The position numbers and the translations under genes were made by a program. A DNA stretch of 64,000 nt from Paenibacillus sp. 1_12 (lineage in GTDB: Bacteria; Bacillota; Bacilli; Paenibacillales; NBRC-103111), in assembly GCF_900114475.1 (NCBI RefSeq), contig NZ_FOTE01000003.1, forward strand, positions 474,667 to 538,666. Reading direction: 5' to 3'. The notes beneath the pieces are model-generated. The model worked only from the letters and a program-made list of their open reading frames with translations. It was not told the origin of the DNA and ran no database searches. Positions within the stretch are counted from its first letter, which is position 1. Every line of letters begins with the position of its first letter. Shown here piece by piece: positions 8,727 through 17,569 of this stretch.

Positions 8727-8767
8727 TGACATAAGTATTGACGATTAGCGAGGGAAAGTTTTATAAT
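8727..8767 (+). promoter_or_regulatory. glutamine synthetase promoter overlapped by a second GlnR-like box
   Basis: TTGACG (8738-8743) and TATAAT (8762-8767) are separated by 18 bases. A degenerate GlnR-like box, TGACA-N7-TGACG (8727-8743, two mismatches), covers the -35. Its centre is 33 bases, about three helical turns, from the perfect box. This two-operator layout resembles that known for glnRA of Bacillus, where GlnR represses in nitrogen excess. Confidence 0.65.
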
Positions 8768-8849
8768 ATGAACAATGAATCAATAAAAAACTTGAACGAT
8801 GTTCGAACAAACCATGTGAAATGTTCGGATTTTAGGAGGTCAATAGTCT

Positions 8850-10274
8850 ATGTCAGCTCAAAATGTATTGAACATCATCGCAGAAAAAGGCATCGAGTGG
8901 GTGGATTTTCGTTTTGTGGATCTCTCCGGTAGAGCACATCACATTTCCTTACCAGCTTCTGAAGTAGAAGAGGAAACGTTTGTAAATGGGGTAGCCTTCG
9001 ACGGTTCTTCTATCCCAGGCTTTAAAGGTATCGAAGAGTCCGACATGGTTATGCTTCCTGAAACGGAGTCCGTATACGTGGACCCTTTTACCGCACATCC
9101 AACAATAGTTATTATGTGTAACATCTATACACCGGATGGCGAGGCTTACGATCGTGACCCTCGTGGTATTGCACTTAGAGCAGAGCAATATCTGCAAACT
9201 GCTGGTGTGGGCACAACGGCTTACTTTGCTCCTGAATCCGAATTTTTCATTTTTGATGAGGTTCGTTTTAAAAGCGGACAAAATGAATCTTCCTACTTTG
9301 TAGATTCTGAAGAAGCACACTGGAATACCAACCGTAAAGACGAGGGCGGCAATCTTGGCTTTAAAGTGGGTCACAAAGGCGGCTATGTTCCTGTAGGTCC
9401 TACTGATTCCCAACAAGATATTCGCAGCGAAATGTGCCGTTTGTTGATGGAAGCAGGTCTTCGTATCGAGCGTCATCACCATGAAGTTGCAACTGCAGGA
9501 CAAGGTGAAATCAACTTCCGTTTTGACACATTAACTAAAACAGCTGATAACTTGATGAAATATAAATATATCGTACAAAACACAGCTAGACAATACGGTA
9601 AGGTAGCTACGTTCATGCCAAAACCATTGTTTGGCGATAACGGTAGCGGAATGCACGTTCACCAATCCATTTTCGACGGAGGCAATCCCCTTTTCTACGA
9701 AAAAGGCGGTTATGGCAACTTAAGTGAAATGGCGATGCACTACATTGGCGGTATTCTGTACCACGCACCAGCTTTGATCGCTTTGACGAACCCTTCGACG
9801 AACTCGTTTAAACGTCTGGTTCCTGGTTATGAAGCACCTGTTAACCTTGCATTCTCCAAAGGTAACCGTTCCGCTGCAGTTCGTATTCCGATTGCTGCTG
9901 TTACTCCTAAGGGATGTCGTATCGAGTTCCGTACACCTGACTCCACGGCTAACCCGTATCTTGCATTCTCTGCAATGCTGATGGCTGGTCTGGATGGAAT
10001 CAAGAAGAAAATCGATCCTATCGCTTTGGGCTACGGTCCACTAGACAAGAACATCTACGAGTTGTCTGATGCCGAAAAAGGCGAGATTCGCAGTGTACCC
10101 GGTTCGTTGGATGAAGCTCTGAATGCTCTTGAGGCTGACTATGAGTTCTTGGTAGAAGGCGGCGTGTTCACAAAAGACTTTATCGATAACTATATCGGTT
10201 TGAAACGTGACGAAGCAAAAGCTGTATCCATTCGTATTCATCCGCATGAATATTCCTTATACTTTGATCTGTAA
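8850..10274 (+). CDS. glnA: type I glutamine synthetase, GSI-beta subtype
   Basis: It makes glutamine from glutamate, ammonia and ATP as a cytosolic dodecamer. The product has 474 residues, close to the E. coli enzyme and longer than the roughly 444-residue GSI-alpha of Bacillus. Visible motifs are FDGSSIPGF, FAPESEFFIFD, GHKGGYVPV, NGSGMHVHQS and the FRTPDSTANPYLAFSA region. The subtype-specific loop DKNIYELS places a tyrosine (Tyr403) where GSI-beta enzymes carry the adenylylated Tyr397. TAGGAGGT sits 9 bases before the ATG. No glnR gene precedes it, unlike the usual glnRA operon. Two GlnR-type boxes control its promoter and a bidirectional terminator follows. A second, GSI-alpha copy elsewhere is likely but cannot be seen. 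Confidence 0.95.
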   Translation: MSAQNVLNIIAEKGIEWVDFRFVDLSGRAHHISLPASEVEEETFVNGVAFDGSSIPGFKGIEESDMVMLPETESVYVDPFTAHPTIVIMCNIYTPDGEAYDRDPRGIALRAEQYLQTAGVGTTAYFAPESEFFIFDEVRFKSGQNESSYFVDSEEAHWNTNRKDEGGNLGFKVGHKGGYVPVGPTDSQQDIRSEMCRLLMEAGLRIERHHHEVATAGQGEINFRFDTLTKTADNLMKYKYIVQNTARQYGKVATFMPKPLFGDNGSGMHVHQSIFDGGNPLFYEKGGYGNLSEMAMHYIGGILYHAPALIALTNPSTNSFKRLVPGYEAPVNLAFSKGNRSAAVRIPIAAVTPKGCRIEFRTPDSTANPYLAFSAMLMAGLDGIKKKIDPIALGYGPLDKNIYELSDAEKGEIRSVPGSLDEALNALEADYEFLVEGGVFTKDFIDNYIGLKRDEAKAVSIRIHPHEYSLYFDL

Positions 10275-10298
10275 GATTTCTCGATTATATATAGCTGA

Positions 10299-10325
10299 AA
10301 GCTCCGGAGTTGCTCCGGAGCTTTT
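10299..10325. terminator. bidirectional terminator between glnA and the AraC-type regulator
   Basis: AAGCTCCGGAG (10299-10309) and CTCCGGAGCTT (10313-10323) form a perfect 11-bp stem with a TTG loop. T residues follow it and A residues precede it. It lies between the convergent ends at 10274 and 10337, so it can serve both. Confidence 0.88.
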
Positions 10326-10336
10326 CTGCTTTCCGT

Positions 10337-12643
10337 TTATTTACGATGTGATTCCCGGAATTTTCCAGGAGTAATCCCCTCTTGTTTTCGAAAAGCTCGT
10401 ATGAAGTTCTGGGAATTCATATATTGGAGTTTTTCGGAAATTTCTTTGATTGTTATATCGGATTCAGTCAGCCATTTTTTTGCCATACTGTGGCGGTAGG
10501 AAGCTAGATACTCACTAAAGGTAAAGCCCGTTTCTTTACGAAAAACGCCGCTTAAATAGTTAGCATTATAATGCAATTCGGTCGCGCACTTTTCAATGGT
10601 AAGTTCAGTATCGTAGTATTTGCGAATTTTATCTAAAATTTTCTCGGAAATATTGTGATACTCAGAGTTTAGCCTGTCTCGGAAAATGCGGATCAAAGGT
10701 TTAATCACACGAATCCAGAACCACTCTTCAATTTCATGTGTGATCTGAAGCTCATTTAATTCCTCGTATAAGGAGCCTCCACCAGAATGAAGCTGGTTCA
10801 ACGAAATGCCGGACTGCTCCATGGAAACCATCAAGCTGTTAAGAAACCTGAATATAGAAACCTGATACTCCTGTGGATTCATTTCTTGTTTGAAAATAAG
10901 CTGCATGAACGTCTTTAATAGCTCCCTGGACTTCTCTTCATAAGCAATTAATATCGCGTCAAAGAGCTCTGTCTCTGCCAGACTCGGATATTCTGTTAAC
11001 TGCTTTTGCTTGTCCGCATTAATATTGGCATAAGGAATGATAACATGCTCGCCCAAATAAATGCGGTGCTTCAGTGCCTCAAGCCCTTCGTTATATGCAG
11101 TCGAAGCTTTTTTTATATCATGAAAGTGGAGACTAATGCCTATGCTGATTTGTAAATCCAATACTCGCTCTACAGTGCTTTGAATCGTCTCAGTTATGGA
11201 ATAAATAAAGCTGTTAAACTCAGGCTGGGCTTCAAGCATCCCACCAATGAGAGTAACCTGTGTTTGATCGATGGATATGGGTGGCAGTCTAACCTCCGAT
11301 GGAATGATTTCCTCAACGATATTGTTAATGGCAAATATCAGCAGCTCCAAGTCATCCTTCGTGTAGCGAGTGCCTTCCAAAGTATCAATTTGCAAAGCTA
11401 TAATCGACATAACCTGCCATTCGGCAAGCTTTTCACTGAATCCGAACAGCTCCATTTTCTCATACAGTTCATTTCGCCGAATGTCCTTTTGAAACATATT
11501 CATCAGAAAAAAGGTGCTGGATTGCTGCAAATGTCGGTTAGCTTCCTGCTCCAGCTGTGATTTGGATTGAAACAGGTTTTGGATCTGATTACTAATAATT
11601 TCGAATTCATTGATCCCAAGTTTGACGTTTGAAGGGGATCTTCCTCCGATTTGTTTCAGTAAACTTTGGATTGGATTATACATTTGACGGGATCCTAACC
11701 ATGCAATAACCAAGAAGATGGTAATGATGGTCAAACAGAACAAGAAGAGATATCGGCCGATTTTTTTGGAATCTTGATTTAAGCTGTCTATGGAGATAAT
11801 AGAGAGATAGATCCAGTTATTAAGAGATGAGCGCAGGTAGGTAGCTGTATATTTATTACCTTCGAATTCCGTTTCGAATTGACCTACGGGTTGGGTGAAT
11901 ACATGGGTGTCGCTAATGAATCCTGTATCACTTGCATACTTTCCGATCATCGAAGGGTCTGTATGAAACAATATCCGTTCTTGACCATCCATAATGATAA
12001 CGGTTTCTGATTCTATGGGGGTATAATTCAGAATGCTTCCTAAACTGCAGGCGGGCAGATTTGCAAACGCTAATCCAAATTTATCAAGCTTCTGATCCGG
12101 TAATTTTTTCATCAGACTGATGACGTAAGGACATTCGTAAGCATTCGCTTTCTCTTCACTGTAAAACCAAACACTGGGATTGAGCGCCCAGGAGATCGTG
12201 TTGGGTAGGTGCATCTGATTTGCTATTTCAATGTGATGTGAATATGTATCAAATGTATAATAACCTGAATTTTTAATCATCCAGTTTTGCTCTATATTCA
12301 CGATAACAATATCTTCAACTTTGGTGAAAAAAGATTGGGTGTTACTTATTTCCCTGCGTAAATTCTTGTACAGTAGAAAGTCGTTTCCAGAAAAAGGTTC
12401 ATTCAGAGCTGTCGCTACCACCGTCGAATTTACTAATTGATCAAAAGCATGATTTACGGTTCGAAGCACTTGCTCAACATTGGAATTCATTAATGTCAAT
12501 ACTTGTATTTGACTGCGATTTACTTGTTTTTGAATTTCTTGGGATGATTGAATATAGGAAAAAATACCGAAACAAATAGCGGGAAGTGTGCATAGAAGAC
12601 ACCCAAACATGATGAGTCTAGTGAGATAACTGAATTGTTGCAA
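10337..12643 (-). CDS. membrane-anchored AraC-family transcriptional regulator
   Basis: This 768-residue one-component regulator joins an extracytoplasmic sensor to a DNA-binding domain. A first membrane helix (about 10-30) is followed by a roughly 260-residue external region resembling dCache-type sensors. A second helix (about 295-315) leads to a long cytoplasmic linker. The C-terminal AraC-type double helix-turn-helix covers about 670-768 (TELHYNANYLSGVFRKETGFTFSEYL, EKLQYMNSQNFIRAFRKQEGITP). Translation starts at a TTG after GAGGA. It is divergent from the solute-binding lipoprotein at 12819. In paenibacilli such regulators usually control neighbouring sugar ABC operons. Here only a binding protein is adjacent. 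Confidence 0.88.
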   Translation of the reverse strand: MQQFSYLTRLIMFGCLLCTLPAICFGIFSYIQSSQEIQKQVNRSQIQVLTLMNSNVEQVLRTVNHAFDQLVNSTVVATALNEPFSGNDFLLYKNLRREISNTQSFFTKVEDIVIVNIEQNWMIKNSGYYTFDTYSHHIEIANQMHLPNTISWALNPSVWFYSEEKANAYECPYVISLMKKLPDQKLDKFGLAFANLPACSLGSILNYTPIESETVIIMDGQERILFHTDPSMIGKYASDTGFISDTHVFTQPVGQFETEFEGNKYTATYLRSSLNNWIYLSIISIDSLNQDSKKIGRYLFLFCLTIITIFLVIAWLGSRQMYNPIQSLLKQIGGRSPSNVKLGINEFEIISNQIQNLFQSKSQLEQEANRHLQQSSTFFLMNMFQKDIRRNELYEKMELFGFSEKLAEWQVMSIIALQIDTLEGTRYTKDDLELLIFAINNIVEEIIPSEVRLPPISIDQTQVTLIGGMLEAQPEFNSFIYSITETIQSTVERVLDLQISIGISLHFHDIKKASTAYNEGLEALKHRIYLGEHVIIPYANINADKQKQLTEYPSLAETELFDAILIAYEEKSRELLKTFMQLIFKQEMNPQEYQVSIFRFLNSLMVSMEQSGISLNQLHSGGGSLYEELNELQITHEIEEWFWIRVIKPLIRIFRDRLNSEYHNISEKILDKIRKYYDTELTIEKCATELHYNANYLSGVFRKETGFTFSEYLASYRHSMAKKWLTESDITIKEISEKLQYMNSQNFIRAFRKQEGITPGKFRESHRK

Positions 12644-12755
12644 CGAAGTGTCCTCATTCCTGACATGAAAATATTATGATGTAGCTCTATTCTAGCAATC
12701 AGTTGGGGTAACGAGCAATGAGTAATTTTCATAAAATTTTTCGTAGGTCCATGTA

Positions 12756-12784
12756 TTACAGCTGAGGGAACTGTGTTGTATAAT
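12756..12784 (+). promoter_or_regulatory. candidate promoter of the solute-binding protein gene
   Basis: TTACAG (12756-12761) and a perfect TATAAT (12779-12784) are separated by 17 bases, about 35 bases before the start codon. The poor -35 would fit activation by the divergent AraC-type regulator. Confidence 0.5.
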
Positions 12785-12818
12785 AAATGAGATCGTTTAC
12801 ATTGAGAGAAGGGGTTCC

Positions 12819-14357
12819 ATGAGTAGAAAAAACCTGTTAGTTAAACCAGTCATATATCGTCCCATTGCTATTATCATTGCTGCAGTCTTTCTATTAAACG
12901 CATGTGATGTAGTCAATACGAATACTAAGGAAACGACTCCTCCCGCAGTCGAGCCTCTTAATATAAGTATGATGGTACCGCTCCACCAAGTCAAAGCTCC
13001 CCCTAATGAGCTCATTAGCCGGATTGAGCAAGCAACTCAGACAAAGCTTGATATCGATTGGGTTCCCTATGACATCTATAAGGAAAAAATGATAAATGCT
13101 TTGGAAACGAATTCCCCTAAAAAAGTGATTTTCGTAAATCAGCCTGATTATGTGTATGTAAGAAATGAAATTCGATCCGGTATGTTTTGGGAGATAGGTC
13201 CCTATCTGGACTTGTATCCAAATTTGAAAAATGTGAATAAGACTATACTCAATGAAACATCGGTTGATGAAAGAATTTATGGTTTGTATACGGAGCGACC
13301 TGCATCAAGACAAGGTGTCATTCTTAGAAAGGATTGGTTGGACCGTCTAAACCTGAAGGAGCCAGCCACGATTGATGAATTATATAATGTGATGAAGAAG
13401 TTTACCTATAATGACCCCGATGGCAATGGAAAGCAGGATACGATTGGTTTGGCTGACCGCAATGATCTTGTCTTTGGGGCATTTAAAACATTGGGATCGT
13501 ATTTCGGAACGCCAAATAACTGGGGAGTCGTTGAGGATCGATTAGTACCTGAGTTTATGACATCGGAATATATCCATACGATGGACTTTATGAAAAAGCT
13601 GTACGATGAAAATATACTGAACCGCGACTTTTCTATTACGAGTAAACAGGTTGAGCGGTATATGATCATCAGTGGTAAGGCAGGTGGATATATCGGCAGC
13701 CTGGAAGATACTCCAAGGTTGTTGGACGAGCTGCAAAAGCTGAACCCTGCAGCTGAATTAACTATCATTAACCGTATTCGCGGTCCTCATGGTTATGGGG
13801 TCTGGTCCATACCCAGCTTTAACGGATTATTTCTATTTTCAAAAAAGGAGATCAAAACAGAGGCAGAGCTAAAAAAGATTCTTGCTTATTTTGATAGAAC
13901 GATGGAATCAGATGTTAGCAATATTATGCAATATGGCTTAGAAGGCAAGTATTACACGATTGAAGAGGGAAAAGTGGTAAAAACGCCAGCGATGAATCAA
14001 ATGCACAACATGGATGTTTTGCCGTTATACTCCTTAATGATAGCCAATTTAAACAATCGAATATTGAAGCAAAAAGAAGAGGCACAGGACCCGCTCCAAG
14101 CTAAAATTAGTAAACTAACCTCTGATAATGAAAGCATCTTAATTCGGGACCCGGCTCAATCCCTGTTCTCTCCGACTTACGATATGGTTGGAGGAGAGCT
14201 GTGGCCAATTGTCGTTAATGCTACGTATAGCTACATACTGGGTCAAATAGATTTGAATGGTTTCCAAAAAGAAATTGATAAATGGGAACGTAAAGGGGGA
14301 GGCCAAATCATAAAGGAGTATACAGAGGCTTACCGAAAAAGGATTTCCCAAAAGTAA
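12819..14357 (+). CDS. extracellular solute-binding lipoprotein (LplA-like, ABC importer)
   Basis: This is a substrate-capturing lipoprotein of a carbohydrate-type ABC importer, 512 residues. The signal peptide ends in a lipobox, LLNAC, with the lipidated Cys29. The mature part has the family 1-type binding-protein organisation (VPYDIYKEKMINAL; LDLYPNLKNVNKTI; VILRKDWLDRLNLKEPATIDEL; FTYNDPDGNGKQDTIGL). GAGAAGGGG precedes the ATG at 12819. No permease or ATPase gene is next to it, so it must work with components encoded elsewhere. Its stop codon is followed, in the same frame, by a fragment of a dockerin-like domain. Confidence 0.88.
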   Translation: MSRKNLLVKPVIYRPIAIIIAAVFLLNACDVVNTNTKETTPPAVEPLNISMMVPLHQVKAPPNELISRIEQATQTKLDIDWVPYDIYKEKMINALETNSPKKVIFVNQPDYVYVRNEIRSGMFWEIGPYLDLYPNLKNVNKTILNETSVDERIYGLYTERPASRQGVILRKDWLDRLNLKEPATIDELYNVMKKFTYNDPDGNGKQDTIGLADRNDLVFGAFKTLGSYFGTPNNWGVVEDRLVPEFMTSEYIHTMDFMKKLYDENILNRDFSITSKQVERYMIISGKAGGYIGSLEDTPRLLDELQKLNPAAELTIINRIRGPHGYGVWSIPSFNGLFLFSKKEIKTEAELKKILAYFDRTMESDVSNIMQYGLEGKYYTIEEGKVVKTPAMNQMHNMDVLPLYSLMIANLNNRILKQKEEAQDPLQAKISKLTSDNESILIRDPAQSLFSPTYDMVGGELWPIVVNATYSYILGQIDLNGFQKEIDKWERKGGGQIIKEYTEAYRKRISQK

Positions 14358-14366
14358 TCAGCAAAA

Positions 14367-14531
14367 TTCCAATTCACTCCTGGTGATATCAGCGGGGATA
14401 GCATAGTTAACGTCGGAGAAGCTGGTATCGTTTCGGCAGCCTACGGTCTCACATCAAGCAGCCCAGAATGGAATGCTTGTAGTCAATCAGATGATGCTTT
14501 ATACCCAAATTTAATAGGAACCGTCCGATAA
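14367..14531 (+). pseudogene. relic of a dockerin-like calcium-binding domain
   Basis: This 55-codon stretch, ending at TAA 14529-14531, has no start codon or ribosome site of its own. It translates to a sequence containing FTPGDISGDSIVNVGEAGI followed by VSAAYGLTSSSPEWN. That matches the first half of the dockerin-like, EF-hand-type modules found at the C-termini of secreted enzymes of this group (GDxxGDxxVxVGDLGIVAAHYG...SSxxWN). The second calcium loop is degenerate. It is in the same frame as the preceding lipoprotein gene, separated only by that gene's TAA. It is probably the tail of a lost secreted-protein gene. Confidence 0.6.
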
Positions 14532-14552
14532 GTCATCGGGCGGTTTTTTTTC
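14519..14552 (+). terminator. rho-independent terminator overlapping the dockerin relic's end
   Basis: An 11-bp stem (14519-14529 with 14535-14545, one G-T pair) with a 5-base loop is followed by eight T. It terminates the solute-binding protein transcript. The remaining stretch to 14739 holds no convincing gene. A 42-codon frame at 14572-14700 lacks a ribosome site. Confidence 0.88.
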
Positions 14553-14739
14553 TTGTGAACTTATCCCATAGATGTGCTGTAAGCCCTATTTAAGCAAATT
14601 TGCTAAAGCTGATGGAAATCTTCGCCGATATTATTTCAATACGAATCAAATGGATACTAGAGTTGGACTCGTCACTTTTAATAATAAATCACCAGTATAA
14701 TGAAGACTAACAAACATCAGCGGGATGGTGGTACGAATT

Positions 14740-16056
14740 ATGGGAGCAGCCTGGACAGAACAAGAAGCGGTCCATCTCTTAAACCGCACAGGATTTTATA
14801 CGAGTAAAGCAGATATAGAAGCTTGCTTGACTCTAGGTCAAGCGGAATCCGTAAGACGGCTTGTCGCCGGGGAATCATTAACAGGTAAGACAGTTTCACT
14901 GCAATCGATCACGGAACTGACGGCAGATGGCAAAGAAATGAAGGCTGATTCGATTGGTGATCAGCAAACCTATTGGTTGTACCGAATCTTGAATACAGAG
15001 GCACCCCTGGTCGAGAAAATGACGCTCTTCTGGCATGGGCATTTTTCTACCTCCTTTTCCAAGGTTAACGACATTCCGCTTATGCTTAGGCAAAACGAGC
15101 TGTTTCGCAATTACGCATTGGGTAATTTTCATGAACTTGTGCTTCAAATTGGTAAAGACCCTGCGATGATGATCTATCTCGATGTGAACAGTAATCGCAA
15201 AGGTAAACCGAATGAAAACTATGCGCGTGAAGTGATGGAGTTGTTTACGCTTGGCATTGGCAATTACACGGAGCAGGATATTAAAGAAACCGCACGTTCG
15301 CTCACAGGCTGGTCTTATGACCGCAAGGAAGGACAGGTTAAATTTAACAAAGGTCAATACGATGCCGCCAACAAAACGATTCTAGGAGAAACCGGAGCTT
15401 TTAATGAGACCACTGTGGTCGATGTTTTTTTTAAACAGGAGGCGTTACCGCAGTTTATCGCCAAAAAGCTGCTGAAACTTTTTGCGACGGATGAGCCCTC
15501 ACAGGAATGGGTAGATCTGGTTGCAAGCGATGTGTTGAAGGACCAGACGATCGGAGAAGTGCTGAGGAAACTGTTTATGTCAGATGCCTTTTATAATCCG
15601 GATATTCAGGGCTCATTGATCAAGACGCCGATCGAATATGTTGCCGGTATTTTGAAGGCTTTTAATATCCCGTTGTCCAAAGGCTTTACACAGTCTGCAC
15701 GCAAAATGGGAATGGAGCTGTTTCTTCCTCCTGATGTAGCGGGGTGGAGAGGGGGGACGACCTGGTTGATGACGACAAATCTGCTCTCACGCTTCCAGTT
15801 TGCTGAATCGATAGCCAAGCGCTTGAACAACAATTTACTGACGAGTAAGGATTATGCGTTGGACCCCTTATCCAAACCTGAGGATTTTGTACGCCAGTTT
15901 TCGCAAAATGTTGGTGTGTGGAATATGGGGGAGCAGTCAGCGAAGACGCTAGCCCAATATGCGAATGATACCTTTGTGTATGCCAAACAAAAGAACAATG
16001 GAATGAAGGGGCTGCTGCAGCTTATTATGATAAGCCCTGAAGCCCAGATGAAATAA
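14740..16056 (+). CDS. DUF1800 domain-containing protein
   Basis: This protein of about 438 residues belongs to the DUF1800 family, whose biochemical role is unknown. The family core is clear: LFWHGHFSTSFSKVND near residues 98-113, then KDPAMMIYLDVNSNRKGKPNENYAREVMELFTLG-type sequence, then ETARSLTGWSY and FLPPDVAGWRGGTTW. The ATG at 14740 is preferred because GGATGGTGG lies 8 bases before it; an in-frame ATG at 14725 overlaps that site. No classical signal peptide is visible. The DUF1501 gene follows after 17 bases. The DUF1800-DUF1501 pair is a recurrent bacterial two-gene unit, so the products probably act together. Confidence 0.85.
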   Translation: MGAAWTEQEAVHLLNRTGFYTSKADIEACLTLGQAESVRRLVAGESLTGKTVSLQSITELTADGKEMKADSIGDQQTYWLYRILNTEAPLVEKMTLFWHGHFSTSFSKVNDIPLMLRQNELFRNYALGNFHELVLQIGKDPAMMIYLDVNSNRKGKPNENYAREVMELFTLGIGNYTEQDIKETARSLTGWSYDRKEGQVKFNKGQYDAANKTILGETGAFNETTVVDVFFKQEALPQFIAKKLLKLFATDEPSQEWVDLVASDVLKDQTIGEVLRKLFMSDAFYNPDIQGSLIKTPIEYVAGILKAFNIPLSKGFTQSARKMGMELFLPPDVAGWRGGTTWLMTTNLLSRFQFAESIAKRLNNNLLTSKDYALDPLSKPEDFVRQFSQNVGVWNMGEQSAKTLAQYANDTFVYAKQKNNGMKGLLQLIMISPEAQMK

Positions 16057-16073
16057 GGAAGGAGTGGAATCGC

Positions 16074-17315
16074 TTGAAGCTGACAAGAAGAGACTTTTTA
16101 ATCAAAGGCACCGCGCTTCTGGCAACGCTTGGGCTAAGGGGGCCCATGATTTTTGCTGAGGACGGCTCTGCACTGCCGAGTACTTCTGTCGATGATGCAA
16201 GTGTAGAGTCTCCTGTTCTAGTCGTGATCCAGCTGTCCGGAGGTAATGACGGTTTGAATACGTTAATACCCTATGGGATGGGAGGGTATTTTGACGCTCG
16301 GCCTACATTGAAAATTACTCAGAATGAAGTGCTGGCCATCAACAATGAGGTAGGGTTTCACCCCAGCCTCATTCAGCTCAATGAGCTGTATAAAAACGGA
16401 AAGGTAGCCGTTGTTCAAGGCGTAGGCTATCCGAATCCAGATCACTCTCATTTTCGTTCCATGGAAATATGGCAGACCGCTGAACCGGAGAAAATGATCC
16501 GTTCCGGCTGGCTGGCGCGATATGTCGAGTCATCACTATCCAAGTCAGCAAACCCTCTAAAGGTGCTGAAAATCGGCAACAATGCCAATAAAGCCTTTAT
16601 TTCGGATACGGTCAATGTGCCTGTCATTCAATCTATGGAAACTTTTAATATTTTCGATCCGAAAACACCGAAAGCGGACCAAAACCGCCTGGCGGCGGCC
16701 TTCCTCGATATGTATGACCCGTTTCGTCAAGGGACACAGGTGAAGGTAGCCTGTGAGCAGGGCAAGGATGCTTTTCAAAGCGTTGAGGCGCTCCATCATT
16801 TATCGAATACGTACCAAAATAAAGTTGAATATCCGAAAACAAATATTTCCAGGGATTTACAGTTGGCTTCTAAGATGCTGGCCGGCAAATCGGGTACCCG
16901 CGTTTTTTATTTGGAAATCGGCGGTTTTGATGACCACGCGAATGAAAAAGAACAGCAAGCCCGTGTGCTCAAGCAGTTGGACGAGGCACTGGGTGCGTTC
17001 TATAAGGATTTGGAAGCACAGGGTCTGCAGGATCAAGTGATCACGATGGCTTTCTCTGAGTTTGGACGCAGGGTTAAGGAAAACAGCAGCGGCGGTACGG
17101 ATCATGGGACAGCAGCCCCTATGTTCATCATTGGTGGTAAAGTAAAGGGAGGACTATATGGGATACAACCGAGCCTGGTTAATTTGGATAAAGGCGGTGA
17201 CCTGAAATATGAGGTTGATTTCCGCTCCGTATATTACACGGTTGTAGACAGCTGGCTTCTAGGCGATGCCAAGTCGGTGCTGGGGAAAACATACGAGAAA
17301 ATTAATTTTATATAA
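16074..17315 (+). CDS. DUF1501 domain-containing protein with Tat-type signal
   Basis: This 413-residue protein of the DUF1501 family (distantly related to the alkaline phosphatase/sulfatase fold) starts at a TTG preceded by AAGGAAGGAG. The N-terminus MKLTRRDFLIKGTALLATLG is a twin-arginine signal (RRDFLIKG), so it is probably exported folded. Family motifs include VIQLSGGNDGLNTLIPYG, GVGYPNPDHSHFRSMEIWQT, EIGGFDDHANE, AFSEFGRRVKENSSGGTDHG and AAPMFIIGG. It is co-transcribed with the DUF1800 gene. The substrate is unknown. Confidence 0.87.
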   Translation: MKLTRRDFLIKGTALLATLGLRGPMIFAEDGSALPSTSVDDASVESPVLVVIQLSGGNDGLNTLIPYGMGGYFDARPTLKITQNEVLAINNEVGFHPSLIQLNELYKNGKVAVVQGVGYPNPDHSHFRSMEIWQTAEPEKMIRSGWLARYVESSLSKSANPLKVLKIGNNANKAFISDTVNVPVIQSMETFNIFDPKTPKADQNRLAAAFLDMYDPFRQGTQVKVACEQGKDAFQSVEALHHLSNTYQNKVEYPKTNISRDLQLASKMLAGKSGTRVFYLEIGGFDDHANEKEQQARVLKQLDEALGAFYKDLEAQGLQDQVITMAFSEFGRRVKENSSGGTDHGTAAPMFIIGGKVKGGLYGIQPSLVNLDKGGDLKYEVDFRSVYYTVVDSWLLGDAKSVLGKTYEKINFI

Positions 17316-17569
17316 GTACGATATAGCTGTCTGATACCCAAATGCCTGCCTAAGTCAGCCACAACATACCCCATATTCAGGAGATTGAAATTTCATCAAT
17401 ATAGAGGAACAAATTTGTAAATAAGGATGAAGATATATGAACTGCCAATCATATGTATCGATGCTGTGAAGATTATGCTTAGGTACTTGCTGTATAGGGA
17501 TAAACTTTGCTATCATAGCGATATCATTAAAAGATACTGATCCCAAATACAAGTTGAAGGTGTGAAACC

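Noticed and set aside
11180-11560. 126-codon plus-strand frame inside the membrane AraC regulator
   Set aside because: It is antisense to a clear gene and shows no domain; taken as a shadow.
14572-14700. 42-codon frame with VGLVTFNN-like sequence between the terminator and the DUF1800 gene
   Set aside because: It reads like protein, but has no ribosome site, follows a strong terminator and is too short to recognise. It might be another relic; not reported as a gene.
17316-17569. Possible T-box or riboswitch before serC
   Set aside because: No conserved antiterminator motif, specifier loop or leader terminator could be found in the 254 bases.
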